Source of the DNA: Letharia columbiana
Taxonomy: Eukaryota > Ascomycota > Lecanoromycetes > Lecanorales > Parmeliaceae
Direction of reading: 5' to 3'
DNA: 64,000 nt
NCBI RefSeq assembly: GCF_014066305.1
Contig: NW_023501045.1
Span: forward strand, 307,501 to 371,500
A model generated the notes under the pieces. It did no database searches. It was not told the DNA's origin and worked only from the letters and a program-made list of their open reading frames with translations. Shown piece after piece: positions 35,172-45,453 of the stretch. Positions within the stretch are counted from its first letter, which is position 1, and each line of letters opens with the position of its first letter. The translations under genes and the position numbers were made by a program.

Positions 35172-36464
35172 ATGTCATTGGAAGCTCTCCGCAACAGCCT
35201 TCCCTCAGTCGAGACAGTTAAAACATCAATCGGGATGGCTCCTCAAATCCCCAATACCCATAAGGCCGCTATGTTCAAGGAAAAGGGTGGGCCCCTTATT
35301 GTTGAGGAGATCGAGACCAAGCAGCCTCAGGATGGCGAGATTCTTGTCAAGGTCCAGGCTTGCGGTGTTTGTCACTCCGAGGTTGTGGTTCAGCAAGCTA
35401 TGTTTGGAACTCCATTGTACGCATGGACTTTTGCAATGCTCTGCAGCAGTACTGATGAGTGGTAGCCCGAGGATCCCGGGTCACGAAATCATTGGTCATG
35501 TCGTGGCCGTCGGGCCACACGAGAAAGAGTGGAAGGTCGGCGATAGAGTTGGTGGAGCTTGGCACGGTGGACATGATGGTTGGAGCTCATATCTGTCTCC
35601 CACATCAACATCGGCCTAATACCATCCACTACAGGAACCTGCAAGCAATGCCAACGGGGCTTTAACCAGGGTTGCGTGAATGAGCAAATCAACGGCGTGA
35701 CCCGCGATGGTGGATGTATGTTCCACGGAATCACGAGAACGTTCAGATTGCTGATTTGAACAACAGTCGCCGAATACTGCACCCTCCGCTCTGAAGCCGC
35801 CGTCCACATCCCCACAGATGTCGACGCTGCAAGCTATGCTCCTCTCCTCTGCGCCGGTGTCACCGTTTTCAACTCAATGCGCCAGATGAAAATTACGAGC
35901 GGTGAAACCGTCGCCATCCAAGGTCTCGGTGGGCTCGGACATTTGGCCCTGCAGTATGCGAACAAAATGGGCTACAAAGTCATCGCGCTGTCCAGTACTG
36001 GTGCGAAAGAGAAGTTTGCGAAGGATCTTGGCGCTCATGTATATGTGGATGGCAGCAAGGAGAATCATGCCGAGGCCTTGACGAAGATGGGTGGTGCGGC
36101 GATGATCGTTAGCACGGCGCCCATTCCGGCAATCATGGGCGACCTGGTGAATGGGTTGGCGCCGGGAGGGAAGTTGGTGCTTTTGGCTCGTAAGTTGCAC
36201 CCCAGATTTCACACCGGCGGTCCACTGACCATGATAGCAATTGGTGAGATCACGGTCAACACCGGGCCCCTGATCGCGAAGGGCGCTTCAGTCCATGGCT
36301 GGCCTTCCGGCCAGGCCCTCGATTGCGAGGAAGCGATTGACTTTGCAGAGCTTCATGGCGTCAAGTGCATGATTGAGAAGTTCCCTCTTGCGAAAGCTAA
36401 CGAGGCGTATGATTATATGATGGCTGGGCACCCAAGGTTTAGGTGTGTGTTGGTGATGGAGTAG
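35172..36464 (+). CDS. Zinc-dependent alcohol dehydrogenase, medium-chain family (five exons, 362 aa)
   Basis: Exons 35172-35416, 35466-35578, 35635-35715, 35767-36189 and 36238-36464 join in frame. The catalytic-zinc motif CGVCHSE, the PGHEIIGHV stretch and the Rossmann motif GLGGLGHLALQYANKMG identify a medium-chain NAD(P)-dependent alcohol dehydrogenase, probably cytosolic. The structural-zinc lobe is reduced to GTCKQCQRGFNQGC, so that zinc may be weak or absent. The first ATG (35172) adds 21 residues before an internal ATG at 35235 in better context (GGGATGG); many relatives begin MxPQIPKTHKA, so 35235 may be the real start (341 aa). No gene cluster around it suggests a particular substrate. 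Confidence 0.88.
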
Positions 36465-38160
36465 ATCACCCATCATCGACGGCATGAGCCGTAGCACACG
36501 TAGGTAGGGCAGCGTACAAATCTGTCAAACATGCTTCGTGCAGGATTCACACCGATCGAGATAAAACGCGCAGATGCAACCATGTTTAAGCATCCCCGTC
36601 TTCAACTCTCCTCGACAGTCTTCATTCTCATCTACCATCCACTCCATTCGACCAACTCTATCGACTAAAACCATGGCGATTCACTGACCAACCTAATCCA
36701 CCTCTACCCTCCCAGCAGAATGCTACAATACCCGCACCAAGTGAAACAAAACCACCATCCCCAGCATCCCCCTCATCTCCACCAAAGGAAAAAAGAACCC
36801 ATCCATCTCCACCCCACCCCACCCCCTCCCTCGCACAACTCGACTCAAGCCCCACCGCGACCAAAACACCTCACCGCCCGCCCCCTCAAAACTCTCAAAC
36901 CCCATCCTCACCCCCAACCCACCCACCGCGCCATCCCATCGACCCCGTCCTCAGCCGCACAAAGCTCGCACCTCCCACGCTGCTCTTCCTCGTTCAAAAT
37001 CGCCCGATCCGTGCGTCCTGGACGGATGGTCGGGTGGGAGCATTTGGAGTACTTCCGTCTGCGTCACGATGGCGGATTCGCGGCCGCTGGGGGGGTTTGC
37101 GACATCGCGTGGGGTGGATGGGGAGGGAAAGGTGTGAGCATGTATGGTGGGGGGGGAGCGAGTGAGTGGAGGAAATGGCCTGTTGGCTTAGCTCGCTGGG
37201 AAGGGTTTCAGAGTTGGACACGGGTCAAAGAAGAGGGGTTGGGAAGCTGAAGCTGAGCCCGAGTGTTATGGACCCCAACGCCTTTCGGAAAAAGGAACTG
37301 TCTGGTGGAAACGGTCCTTGAGGAGGGAAGGGAGCGCGAGAAGAGATGGGATAAGCGCCGTTTAGGACATTAAATTTTGCTGTGGTTGGGGGAAGGATGA
37401 TGCTTTTGAACCCGGGGGTGCTTCGTCACAGAGGTATGAGATCCGTCGAAAAGCTCGACCAAGCACTCGGAGCGCGCCGTCTCGACTGCGGTCACTGCAA
37501 ATCCTGACTTCTCTGGCTATCGCACCCGTGCTTCTTCTTCTTCCAACAGCACGGTCCGCGGTAGTTCTCGACCGGGCGCCGTGAAGGGACGGAGAGAGAT
37601 TGAGATGGATCAGAAGCCAAAGTTCGAGTGCGGAATCATCCTCGAATGCATAGCACGAAGAAGAAGGCCTCTGGACGGCTCTAGATCGCGAATGGTGTCT
37701 GGATACCGTCGCGACCGGCGACGTTTCCGTAAGGTAGATCGTTTCGGTATGGCGACGCTGGGGGGGTTGGGTTTCTCTATAATACACTCTGTGTCGGGCG
37801 ATTCGCCCGCTACAGACAGGCGTTCAACATATTTCGTGTTGGAATGTTGTGTACTCTTTCCCACGCAGATAATAGCGTAACCACCTTTTCTTCGGCGGGA
37901 GAGAGTTGGATCTTTAGATCGTCAATATCTGTCTAGATTTCTGCGCACGATGTGTAATCCTCCTCAGGTTCTTCCTTCTCTATCCGAGGTGTCACCAATA
38001 GGATTCATTCCTGTCGCTTTCCTTACGGGCTGGCTGTTCCAGATTTTTTTGCGATTCTCCTTGGTGGTAGTATTTGTTCCGTCGGTGCGGACTTTCTTGG
38101 TTCCGCCCGCAGTCGTGGAGTGCAAAGGAGCCAAGCGTTAGAAAAAGTCCGAAGAGTGTA
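36465..38160. other. Intergenic, 1.7 kb, low-complexity patches
   Basis: Contains a C-rich low-complexity stretch at about 36,715-36,950 and G-rich stretches around 37,130-37,170. Open frames in these patches owe their length to composition. No gene supported. Confidence 0.45.
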
Positions 38161-38166
38161 AAATTT

Positions 38167-38178
38167 ATTATATATTAC
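38167..38178 (+). promoter_or_regulatory. TATA-like element upstream of the split tRNA
   Basis: ATTATATATTAC lies about 40 bases before the first tRNA base, a position where a TATA element can assist TFIIIB in fungi. The region is AT-rich, so this is only suggestive. Confidence 0.4.
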
Positions 38179-38216
38179 ATTGGGCAGACAACTAATATCC
38201 ACAGCTGTCGTAGCTC

Positions 38217-38444
38217 AGCAACAGTCAGTGAAAACCTTTCAGAAATTCGTGACCGTAATCTAACTATTTATAGTGGCGCAGCGGAAGCGTATGTTACTCC
38301 GGACTATCAAATGTCTACAAAGCTAACTTCATTTCAGGCGCCGGGCTCATAACCCGGGTATGTTCGATCCCACAAAAATGTCTGTGACCGTTCAGATTTC
38401 TAACTTCCGTTCAGAGGACCCTGGATCGAAACCAGGTGTTGCTA
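38217..38444 (+). tRNA. Initiator tRNA-Met(CAT) interrupted by three spliceosomal-type introns
   Basis: Four exons (38217-38223, 38274-38288, 38338-38357, 38415-38444; 7+15+20+30 = 72 nt) form a complete cloverleaf. The acceptor AGCAACA pairs with TGTTGCT over all seven positions. The D stem is GCGC/GCGC, and the anticodon arm CCGGG-CTCATAA-CCCGG has CAT at 38348-38350. The variable loop is AGGAC, the T arm is CCTGG-ATCGAAA-CCAGG, and the discriminator is A. A1-U72, the GGG/CCC run in the anticodon stem and the ATCGAAA T loop mark an initiator. Introns: 38224-38273 (GTCAGT...CTAACTATTTATAG), 38289-38337 (GTATGT...CTAACTTCATTTCAG) and 38358-38414 (GTATGT...CTAACTTCCGTTCAG). They follow nucleotides 7, 22 and 42, not position 37. 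A box 38274-38284 and B box 38423-38433 are intact. Confidence 0.85.
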
Positions 38445-38451
38445 CATCTTA

Positions 38452-38463
38452 TTTTTTCTTTTT
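38452..38463 (+). terminator. RNA polymerase III-type T-run terminator
   Basis: Six T then, after one C, five more T, beginning 8 bases after the discriminator base of the split tRNA. This is a normal place and strength for a fungal Pol III terminator and supports Pol III transcription of the interrupted gene. Confidence 0.65.
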
Positions 38464-38763
38464 GTCCTTTCTTTTTAGACTCTGTGCTCCGTGAGATCCA
38501 TCGACCAATCTGTGACTCGATTGATGCTTTCAGCTCACATACATCTTTGCGTGTAGTCGGAACTTCAACGCGCATTCGAATTTGGGCTATATAATTTTCC
38601 GAGCATCAAAACTTCGAAACTTGTGACTTCACACTTCCCGACCTACTAATTACCTTCTGGTATGGAATCTGTAATGCCTAATTCTCTCTACAATTTTATT
38701 TGCAACGACTTTTGATTATCGTCAATAAATCACTATACTGTAACGAGAAACATGCTCTGATTA

Positions 38764-38851
38764 GCGGGTCATGAGCCCGGCCAGAAATTGGTTGTGCTCC
38801 CACTAACTAAACCTAAGCCCAGGACCCTGGAGTGAATACCAGATGTTGCTA
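38764..38851 (+). pseudogene. Degenerate partial copy of the split initiator tRNA
   Basis: The T arm and acceptor end (AGGACCCTGG ... ACCAGATGTTGCTA, 38821-38851) match exon 4 with a changed, 8-base T loop. Forty bases upstream GCGGGTCATGAGCCCGG resembles the anticodon arm with a damaged loop. The gap between them contains CACTAACTAAACC, a branch-site-like element, followed by AAGCCCAG. The intron 3 donor is lost, and the acceptor and D arms are not recognisable. It appears to be a dead duplicate that was already intron-containing. Confidence 0.6.
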
Positions 38852-39998
38852 CGTTCATGAGTGTTCTTATTTTCACAGAATATCAATCACTACTTTTAAA
38901 CGATTGTCAGGACTGGTCCATTCCAAGCCATTGTGCCTTTTTACGCAAAAGTCATCGGTATCGACGGACTGGACGCGGCGAAAACAAGACTGCCGATGCA
39001 ATAGTCAAAGAAATACCTAGTGAGAACATGTCCACGTCTGCTAACCCCTCAGTGTCCTAACCAACAACAACAGTGTTAAGATCGTACAAGGTAAGCATCG
39101 AATAACTCAGCCTAACCCACGCCCTTTTCAAGATCGAAAAGATGAGTATCCTACTCATGAAAATCAACCTAAGCCGACGTACGTATTTGCCCTGGCAATC
39201 CGCAACCAAACGTCCGACAAGCCCATAGCTAGCGTTCCCCCTAAATCTCCCAACACGATCCCCCATCCGAACGTCAACGACCGATACCCACTCCCTCCAG
39301 CGGACATCCTCCGACCCGCGAAACGAGCCCGGATCTCGACCCGACAAGACGTGGGGACCAAGACAAGAAAACGACACTAGGGCCGCAATCGGAGACTCTG
39401 TGCGCCAGACGGACCGGGGCATACGATGGGGCGATAGCGATAGCGACGAGCGGAAAGTCGTGCTCACGAGGCCGGCGGCTCTACGATCTTCCGACCGCGG
39501 CTTACAAGGGTACGCGAGAGGAGTCGAGCCAGTGGTATGGATGGATGGTATTGTGGATATTTTCATCCGATGGACAACCAGCCCCCGGCTACGATACGAA
39601 ACCCCTGCGCCGCCCCCAGAGGCAACCACGCCGTGCGTTATCTCAAAGGAGCGGCCCTGTGCGTTGCCATTCCGGGGCCTGGTTTCGATCGATCCTGTCC
39701 GGGTCGCTTTTGGGTGGTCGGAGGTGGGTCAGATGAGCACGGTTCGCCGACGATGGGGGCCCTGCCATCGACTGACAGGGCCGATCACAAACACACCGCT
39801 GCGAACTTTTTTTTGGGGGGGGGGCTCCGTGCCCTGTGAATTAAATCAATCGATCAATCAATCAATTGGGAAGCGGTGACTTGATTTTCATGTTACTATT
39901 TACATAACCAACCCCTTCATAGTCTCAGAATACCGTACACACTTCCGGCCCGGCCGACAAGAGCAAGGGTAGGGTCTTCTCCCCACCGTAGCATTGCC
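38852..39998. other. Intergenic with unusual composition
   Basis: GC-rich DNA with a T8-G10 run at 39,807-39,824 followed by AATCAATCGATCAATCAATC repeats. Long frames on both strands (such as 39,057-39,629 minus) reflect composition and show no family signal. Confidence 0.4.
39807..39824 (+). repeat. T8-G10 homopolymer junction
   Basis: Eight T followed by ten G, then a short ATCA-type repeat at about 39,845-39,868. Likely slippage-prone; length may be uncertain in the assembly. Confidence 0.8.
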
Positions 39999-40432
39999 TC
40001 AACCAGCCAACCCTTCGCAAGTTCCGGCACAGTACCGTAAGCCGACATTGCTCCCGTTCGATTCCATCCCAAAAGCCTCCGCGATCTTCGAGATGTCCCA
40101 CTCGTCAATACACACGACTCTGATCCCCTCTACCATCACGCCGTAGTTGCCACCCGACACATTTAGGCATCGCAGGATCCCATCTACGGGCCCCGTCACG
40201 AAAGAGCATGGTATGGGCACCTCCACGCAATGATGTGCAAACCGGACCGGATCTAGAACCCGTACACGCTTTGGCTTTGGAATCCCGACAGTCTTCTGGA
40301 CCGGTCCGGGATCAGCTGCAAGATCTGGCTCAGTGATCGCGTGCTCTGCCCAGGGTTTCCGCGCCGGACTTTCTGTGTCGGTGGTAGGAGGCGAGGGCGT
40401 CGTGCGTTTCGATGCCGACGTATCGACTTCAG
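39999..40432 (-). CDS. Hypothetical protein, C-terminal exon (partial model)
   Basis: An open minus-strand exon of about 144 codons ends at TGA 39999. It carries a Pro/Thr-rich linker (SASKRTTPSPPTTDTESPAR), then an ordered-looking domain (KPKRVRVLDPVRFAHHCVEV, CSFVTGPVDGILRCLNVSGG, VMVEGIRVVCIDEWDISKIA). There is no ATG early in the exon. A plausible intron (40433-40554, GTGAGT donor, CTAAC branch, CGCAG acceptor) would connect it to an upstream exon in the 40,555-40,800 region, but the upstream frame is not certain. Family not recognised. Confidence 0.5.
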
Positions 40433-41071
40433 CTGCGAGAGGTCTTGTGCGATGCAGTCCGTGGGATGGTTAGCTGCTCATCGTCTTGTTTCGGCCACCA
40501 GCCACCAACGACCCCGTTTCCACAACGCTTGGCGATCACCCGAAAATGACTCACCCTCCTCATTTTGCTCTTCTTCCCGTGGTTTCTGTATCCGCGGGCT
40601 TCGGGCAGCTCGGTTGTATCCAGTTGTAGAGTTTCTGCATCAGCTTGTCTTCGTTCGTTTTCCCTTCGTTAACCTCGGCGGCACAAAGGAGCCTCTGAAG
40701 TCGTTCGACGGAGGGATATGAAAGGAAGGAAGCATGGCGGACTGAGAAAACATCAAGTGCTACATGTTGAGAGTCAATGGAAGCCTCATGCATGAACATG
40801 TTGAAAAAAATATGTACGCGGTAGAAGAAGATGTCGAATTGGGTTTGGTATGGAAGTAAACGAAAGATGGAGAAGGGAAGGTGAAGTAGGAGGTACCCTT
40901 CACGCTAGGCGGAGGCTTGTTATGTAAGCGAAGGATTGGGATGAGGACCACTCCAATCAAGCAGAGAAAGAATACTAGTCATGACTTCTCATCCGGATCA
41001 AGCAAGGTCATTATTGCGAGAATGATAAAGACTGACTGATTTCCAGAATTCCGCATCTATTAGTGCAACAT
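40433..41071. other. Region holding probable 5' part of the hypothetical gene
   Basis: Minus-strand frames at 40,560-40,799 (LQRLLCAAEVNEGKTNEDKL) or the adjacent frame (ADAETLQLDTTELPEARGYR) could be the missing upstream exon of the hypothetical gene. I could not decide which. Confidence 0.3.
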
Positions 41072-44000
41072 TCAGTCCTTCTTGCCTTTCTCGCCCTCTT
41101 TACCCGAAAGAGTTTCCTCAGAAGGGTCTGCTGTAGAGATGACATGGAACGAAAAGTCAACTTCACCAACCAAGGCTTTGACATTGCTATGATCACCATA
41201 TCAGCAACTGCAACAGTCGATCAACATCAGGAAGCAGACTTACTCAATCAGCTTCCCCAAATTATCACTGACGAGACTACTCGCGATCTGCATCACCGCA
41301 AACGCACTGTATCCTGGCTCAGCAATATGGCTGATGCTCAGAATATCTGCATCCAACTCTTCGAGTCTTTGACTCAGCTTGTAAGTTGGTGGAGCCTTGA
41401 GGTATGGTGGAAGTGGATTGCCGTTGGTCACAGATGAGGAAAGAAGGGCGAGAAGGGAGGTGACGTCTTGCGATGTAGCATTCAATGTCCCAACGAGACG
41501 GGTAAAGTCCTGAAGCCAGGATGCTTTGTCTGGTGAGGCTGCAGGATCTTGAGAGAAGTGGTGGGAGGAGTAAGATATGAGTGCTAGGTAGTTGAGGATG
41601 CTGTAAGTTCCAGTTAATTGGGTATTCTCATAAATCAGGACTGCAAAACCTTACTTGTGCACTTCTTGAATGATCGTATCATACTGCTGTCTCGGAAATT
41701 TCCCACCAAAAGTGGGCTCCCAAGCCGTGAACGCTGAATGTTGACGCAGGCCAGCAAGTAATGCAAGCTCCTTGACATACACCTTGCCACGAGCCTTCTG
41801 CAGCTTTCGGCCAGGGCTCATTTTTGACTCCATGTCGCCTTCAGTTCCCTTGACACGTAGATCGATAGTCGTGTGCACAATTGAGTAGAAGTTCGCGAGC
41901 AAATACAATGACACCCCAAGGTCTTGCCGCAATTGAGATCGAGCTGTGAGTGGATACGGAAAAAACGTCCAAATGAAGGCTACAAGCATACCTCCAGCCA
42001 CGCAAGCTAGTCTGTAAGGCGCAAGTAGGTAGATCGGATAGTATGGTTGTCCACTGCTTGTGGCCGCCTGAAACTATGAGGACCCATCCAAGTCTGGACT
42101 AGGAAAACACTCACTTTCCTACCAAGCTTCTTCACTTCCAATTCGTATCCAACGATCAAGACTTGGCGAATGTGAGCTATGTGCAGTAGGATTTGGTGGG
42201 GCGAACTCACCTTGCGTGACGACAGAGATAATAGCCACGACCGTAAAGCGGGGGTATTTCATGAGGAAGTAAAACTCAAAGAAGACGAAGACAAACACAA
42301 AAACAATCACTCCAGCAGGATGACCATCCACGATATACCAGATCACAAGACTGGTACACATAGCAATTGCTGATAGCTGGTAAGCTTGACTTCAAACCAG
42401 CATGTCGAAGCTAGCTTACTTGTTCCCACAGTGCGGCCGAAAAAACCGAAGACGCCGGATCCTGCTGTAGTGGTCATTCCAATTGCCACCATGATCATCG
42501 CCCAGACAAGTCTTTGTTCATTGAAGAACATTTGTGTTTCCTTAAGGTAAGCAACTATTCCGATACTTAATGTCGCGCACGCAACTCGGAATCCAAAAGC
42601 CGACTCTGGACTACCCAAGAGTCGAGAGAATTGCCTCAAAACATTGGTCGACCGTTGCCAAGCATTCGAAGGTGGAAGGTGCTCAGGATCTTTGGCAGCC
42701 CGGAAGGAGTCTCCTGTGTATATGCTACCACCACCAGCCTCGGTAGAGTCAGGTGTGTGCTCCATCCCGGCATCCTCGACTTTCAACGAACTTGTCACCC
42801 ACTTTTTAAGTCGATTCAGGCCTGGAGAGATGAGCCGTTTCTTTTTCATGGTCCCATCCTCAACTTTCTTATCAGCGAATTGAACAAGCGCTAAAACTGC
42901 TCGACCAGTCGACCAAAGCAAAAACTCCATCTGTACATTCATCAGTCTAACCGTTAATGTTGGTACGCATTTGTGAAAAACACAAAAAGAAAAAAGTGCA
43001 GGCAGAGGCACCAACGGATACTGACTTACATATAAAACAAGATATAATTGCCGCTGATTCTTCGCATGCTCTCCTGGATCATCTGTCCGGCTCGGTATCT
43101 CAGTGCTGATATCTAAAGCCGTCTGCGAGGGATTCTCAAAGGGATTGGCATCCATCCGGATCCCTCTCTGCTGGCACCAAACTGCGAGCGCCGTCTTTCG
43201 TTGCTCATAGAACCCATCGATCTTTTTGGCTAGGTAGATGGCATACTCAGGATCTCCAGGCTTCATAACACCAGCGTCGGCTTCTACATCCTTCGATGCT
43301 GCATCATCACCACTGCTTCGCTTGCTGGCTTTCTGATTCTTGTTCTTTGGAGGCTTGGCCAGCTCCAGCGTATAGAGAGCGTGCTGGAGGCCATCATGCA
43401 TGGTCTCTGTCACTGTTTGGAATGGATCATGCAGCGTCCGCATGATTTCGTTCCATTGGTTTTTGCGTTTTTCATTTTCTGGGGATGAAGCGGTCTCTCG
43501 TTGTGTCCAGCCACTTTTTTCCGCAATACGTTGGAAGATATCGGCAGCGCTACTCATACCAATCATCGGAAGGATGATTCCTTGGAAGAGCTTTAGCAGC
43601 TCGTCGATATCAGAAGCATCGAGTTTTCCCCAAGCCATCTCTCGCTTTGCAAAAGTAACATCGGTATGCATCTTTCCGTAGAGCTCCCCAAGAGCCTCGT
43701 TCGTTGCTTTCAATCGTTGAGCTTCTGCACTTCCGTTTGGCTTGGCCGTATCGCCCTTCTTGTGGCTATTCGATTTCTTATACTTCTCATCCTCGTCGGA
43801 TTCCGTAGGGATACGGAACATATCCTTCTTCTCCAAGGTCTGCAGATAGGACATCTGAGCTTTCAGTGTGCCCTGAACAGCTGCAATGAACCCAGCCGAT
43901 TGTTTGAAGAATGTCATCCGTACCGATACGGGGAATATAAACAGTGACACCCCTGTAGCAATAGCAAACCCAGTGAGGAAGGCTTCCAACAGGCGCTTGG

Positions 44001-44643
44001 CAAAAGCGATACCAGCGACCATGGTTGGAAAAGTTGGCGCGTAGACGGACGCTACGTTTGCAAAGATCGAGTATATAATGACAGGAAATTGCAGCTGCGG
44101 CCTTGACGCACGCAGAGTATTGACGAGGTAAATGTTGAAGAACAGCCAAATCGCACTCACGGCGGAAGCCGAGGAATTGTAGTTAGACACCGCGGTTCCA
44201 GGGCTGGGACCGTTGCCAGTCGCTTTGACGGATGGGCTTGTGTGAGCTCGTGCTTGGACGCTACAGTAAATTTCAAGCAGCGCGACCGCAGCGCCTATAC
44301 ATAAACCAATGATGTTGAACAGCATTGTCTGAATGTACTTGCTTCTCGGTAAAATGGCGAAGCTGAGGACAGACATGATAGCCACGAGATAGCCAAGGGT
44401 TGAGTAGACTTGGGCAAAATCCGTACTCTGATAGACGGCGAGTGAAATTGTTGGAGGTAAGGCACCTTTGATCATCATCATCAGCATTCCCGGATTGAGA
44501 CCAGATCCATCCCACATTCTCTTGATCAGCGATGGCTTTTTGGCAGGAGTTTCCTTGTCAATGTCAGTGGTGCTGTCCTCTGAGGGGCTATTCCGGCTTT
44601 GTGTCTGGGGAGGCATGTCGTTCTGATCGCTTGCCTCTGCCAT
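41072..44643 (-). CDS. DUF2421/FUSC-type (ArAE_2-like) membrane transporter, seven exons, 1071 aa
   Basis: Exons 44643-43030, 42930-42420, 42369-42211, 42161-42115, 42067-41655, 41600-41244 and 41186-41072 join in frame. Layout: hydrophilic N-terminus, a first membrane block (about 60-240: ALPPTISLAVYQSTDF, TMLFNIIGLCIGAAVALLEI, FAIATGVSLFIFPVSVRMTF), a long cytosolic domain with a charged linker, and a second membrane block (ACATLSIGIVAYLKETQMFF, LVWAMIMVAIGMTTTAGSGV, VIVFVFVFVFFEFYFL). A helical C-terminal domain ends in a Lys/Glu-rich tail. The duplicated 6-TM arrangement is that of fungal aromatic-acid-exporter-like (FUSC superfamily) proteins. Substrate unknown. Intron 1 (99 nt) is divisible by three and stop-free, so retention would insert 33 residues. 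Confidence 0.9.
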
Positions 44644-45453
44644 AGTCGAGAGCCTATGTTTGCATGTAGGCGTTTGAGCTTCTTTAATGAGCTTTCAGAG
44701 GGAATTCTGTTTTGTCCACGGGACTGTTGTCGTTATCTCGCGATGGATCGCGAAAATATGCACACTTTCACATCTGAGCCTCAATCCGACAACAAGCAGG
44801 GCAGTACTGCGGTTTTACGGACAAGAGAAGGAATCAATCAATGATATACGCGTGCGGAATTCGTGATCATAGCCCGACAACACTGCCGGCGTGAGCCGAT
44901 TATTGTTGTATAATTGCGTGGCCTAGTAGATCCGCCAGTTCAGCTGCACAATTTTATGCGGCGGGAGGGGAATGAAGTACGAGTACGGCCGCCAAGCTTC
45001 TAGCGTGTTCTAGTAGAATTGGGCAACCTACTCTACGTGGCATTTTAGAAGTGCTGTGGGTAATGACAAACACTCAGACATGTATGTCAAAAGCTATTTA
45101 GCCGTCAAAAAAATATCTTCGGCTGGTGCTCAAACATGTCACTCCATGCGAGAGTACCTATCTCTTGTCCACAGAGCGCATCTGCTACGTCTATGAACGT
45201 TCATTGAAAGTGTATTTATTTCGATGGTATGATATCGGTCAGGGTTGCATCGAGGACGGAGCGTGGTGGCCGATTTATGTAATTATAGATTGTGCTTCTC
45301 TCTCTGTCTCTCACCCTACATATATTATATATATGTATTGCGCCATGGTAATGAATAGTCTGGTCATCTCTACACATGGCTTGTGTCATGATATGAACAT
45401 GCTGGTCTCCTCGCTGCATCAACATCCGGTTAGTTCCAGCTCCAATGCAGCGT
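44644..45453. other. Intergenic, transporter promoter side
   Basis: AT-rich sequence upstream of the transporter and downstream of the flavoprotein relic. No gene recognised. Confidence 0.4.

Noticed and set aside
36715..37250. Pro/His-rich and Gly/Trp-rich frames on both strands
   Set aside because: Produced by C-rich and G-rich low-complexity DNA.
38217..38444. Reading the split tRNA as a tRNA with one ordinary endonuclease-type intron
   Set aside because: The interruptions are at 7/8, 22/23 and 42/43, with none at 37/38, and the anticodon loop is continuous.
38217..38444. Reading the tRNA pieces as a tRNA-derived SINE or chance similarity
   Set aside because: All 72 positions of the cloverleaf are present in order and fully paired once GT...CTAAC...AG segments are removed. 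A SINE would keep the tRNA contiguous at its head.
39057..39629. 190-codon minus-strand frame
   Set aside because: GC-rich composition, no family signal, no consistent splice sites and long frames on the opposite strand as well.
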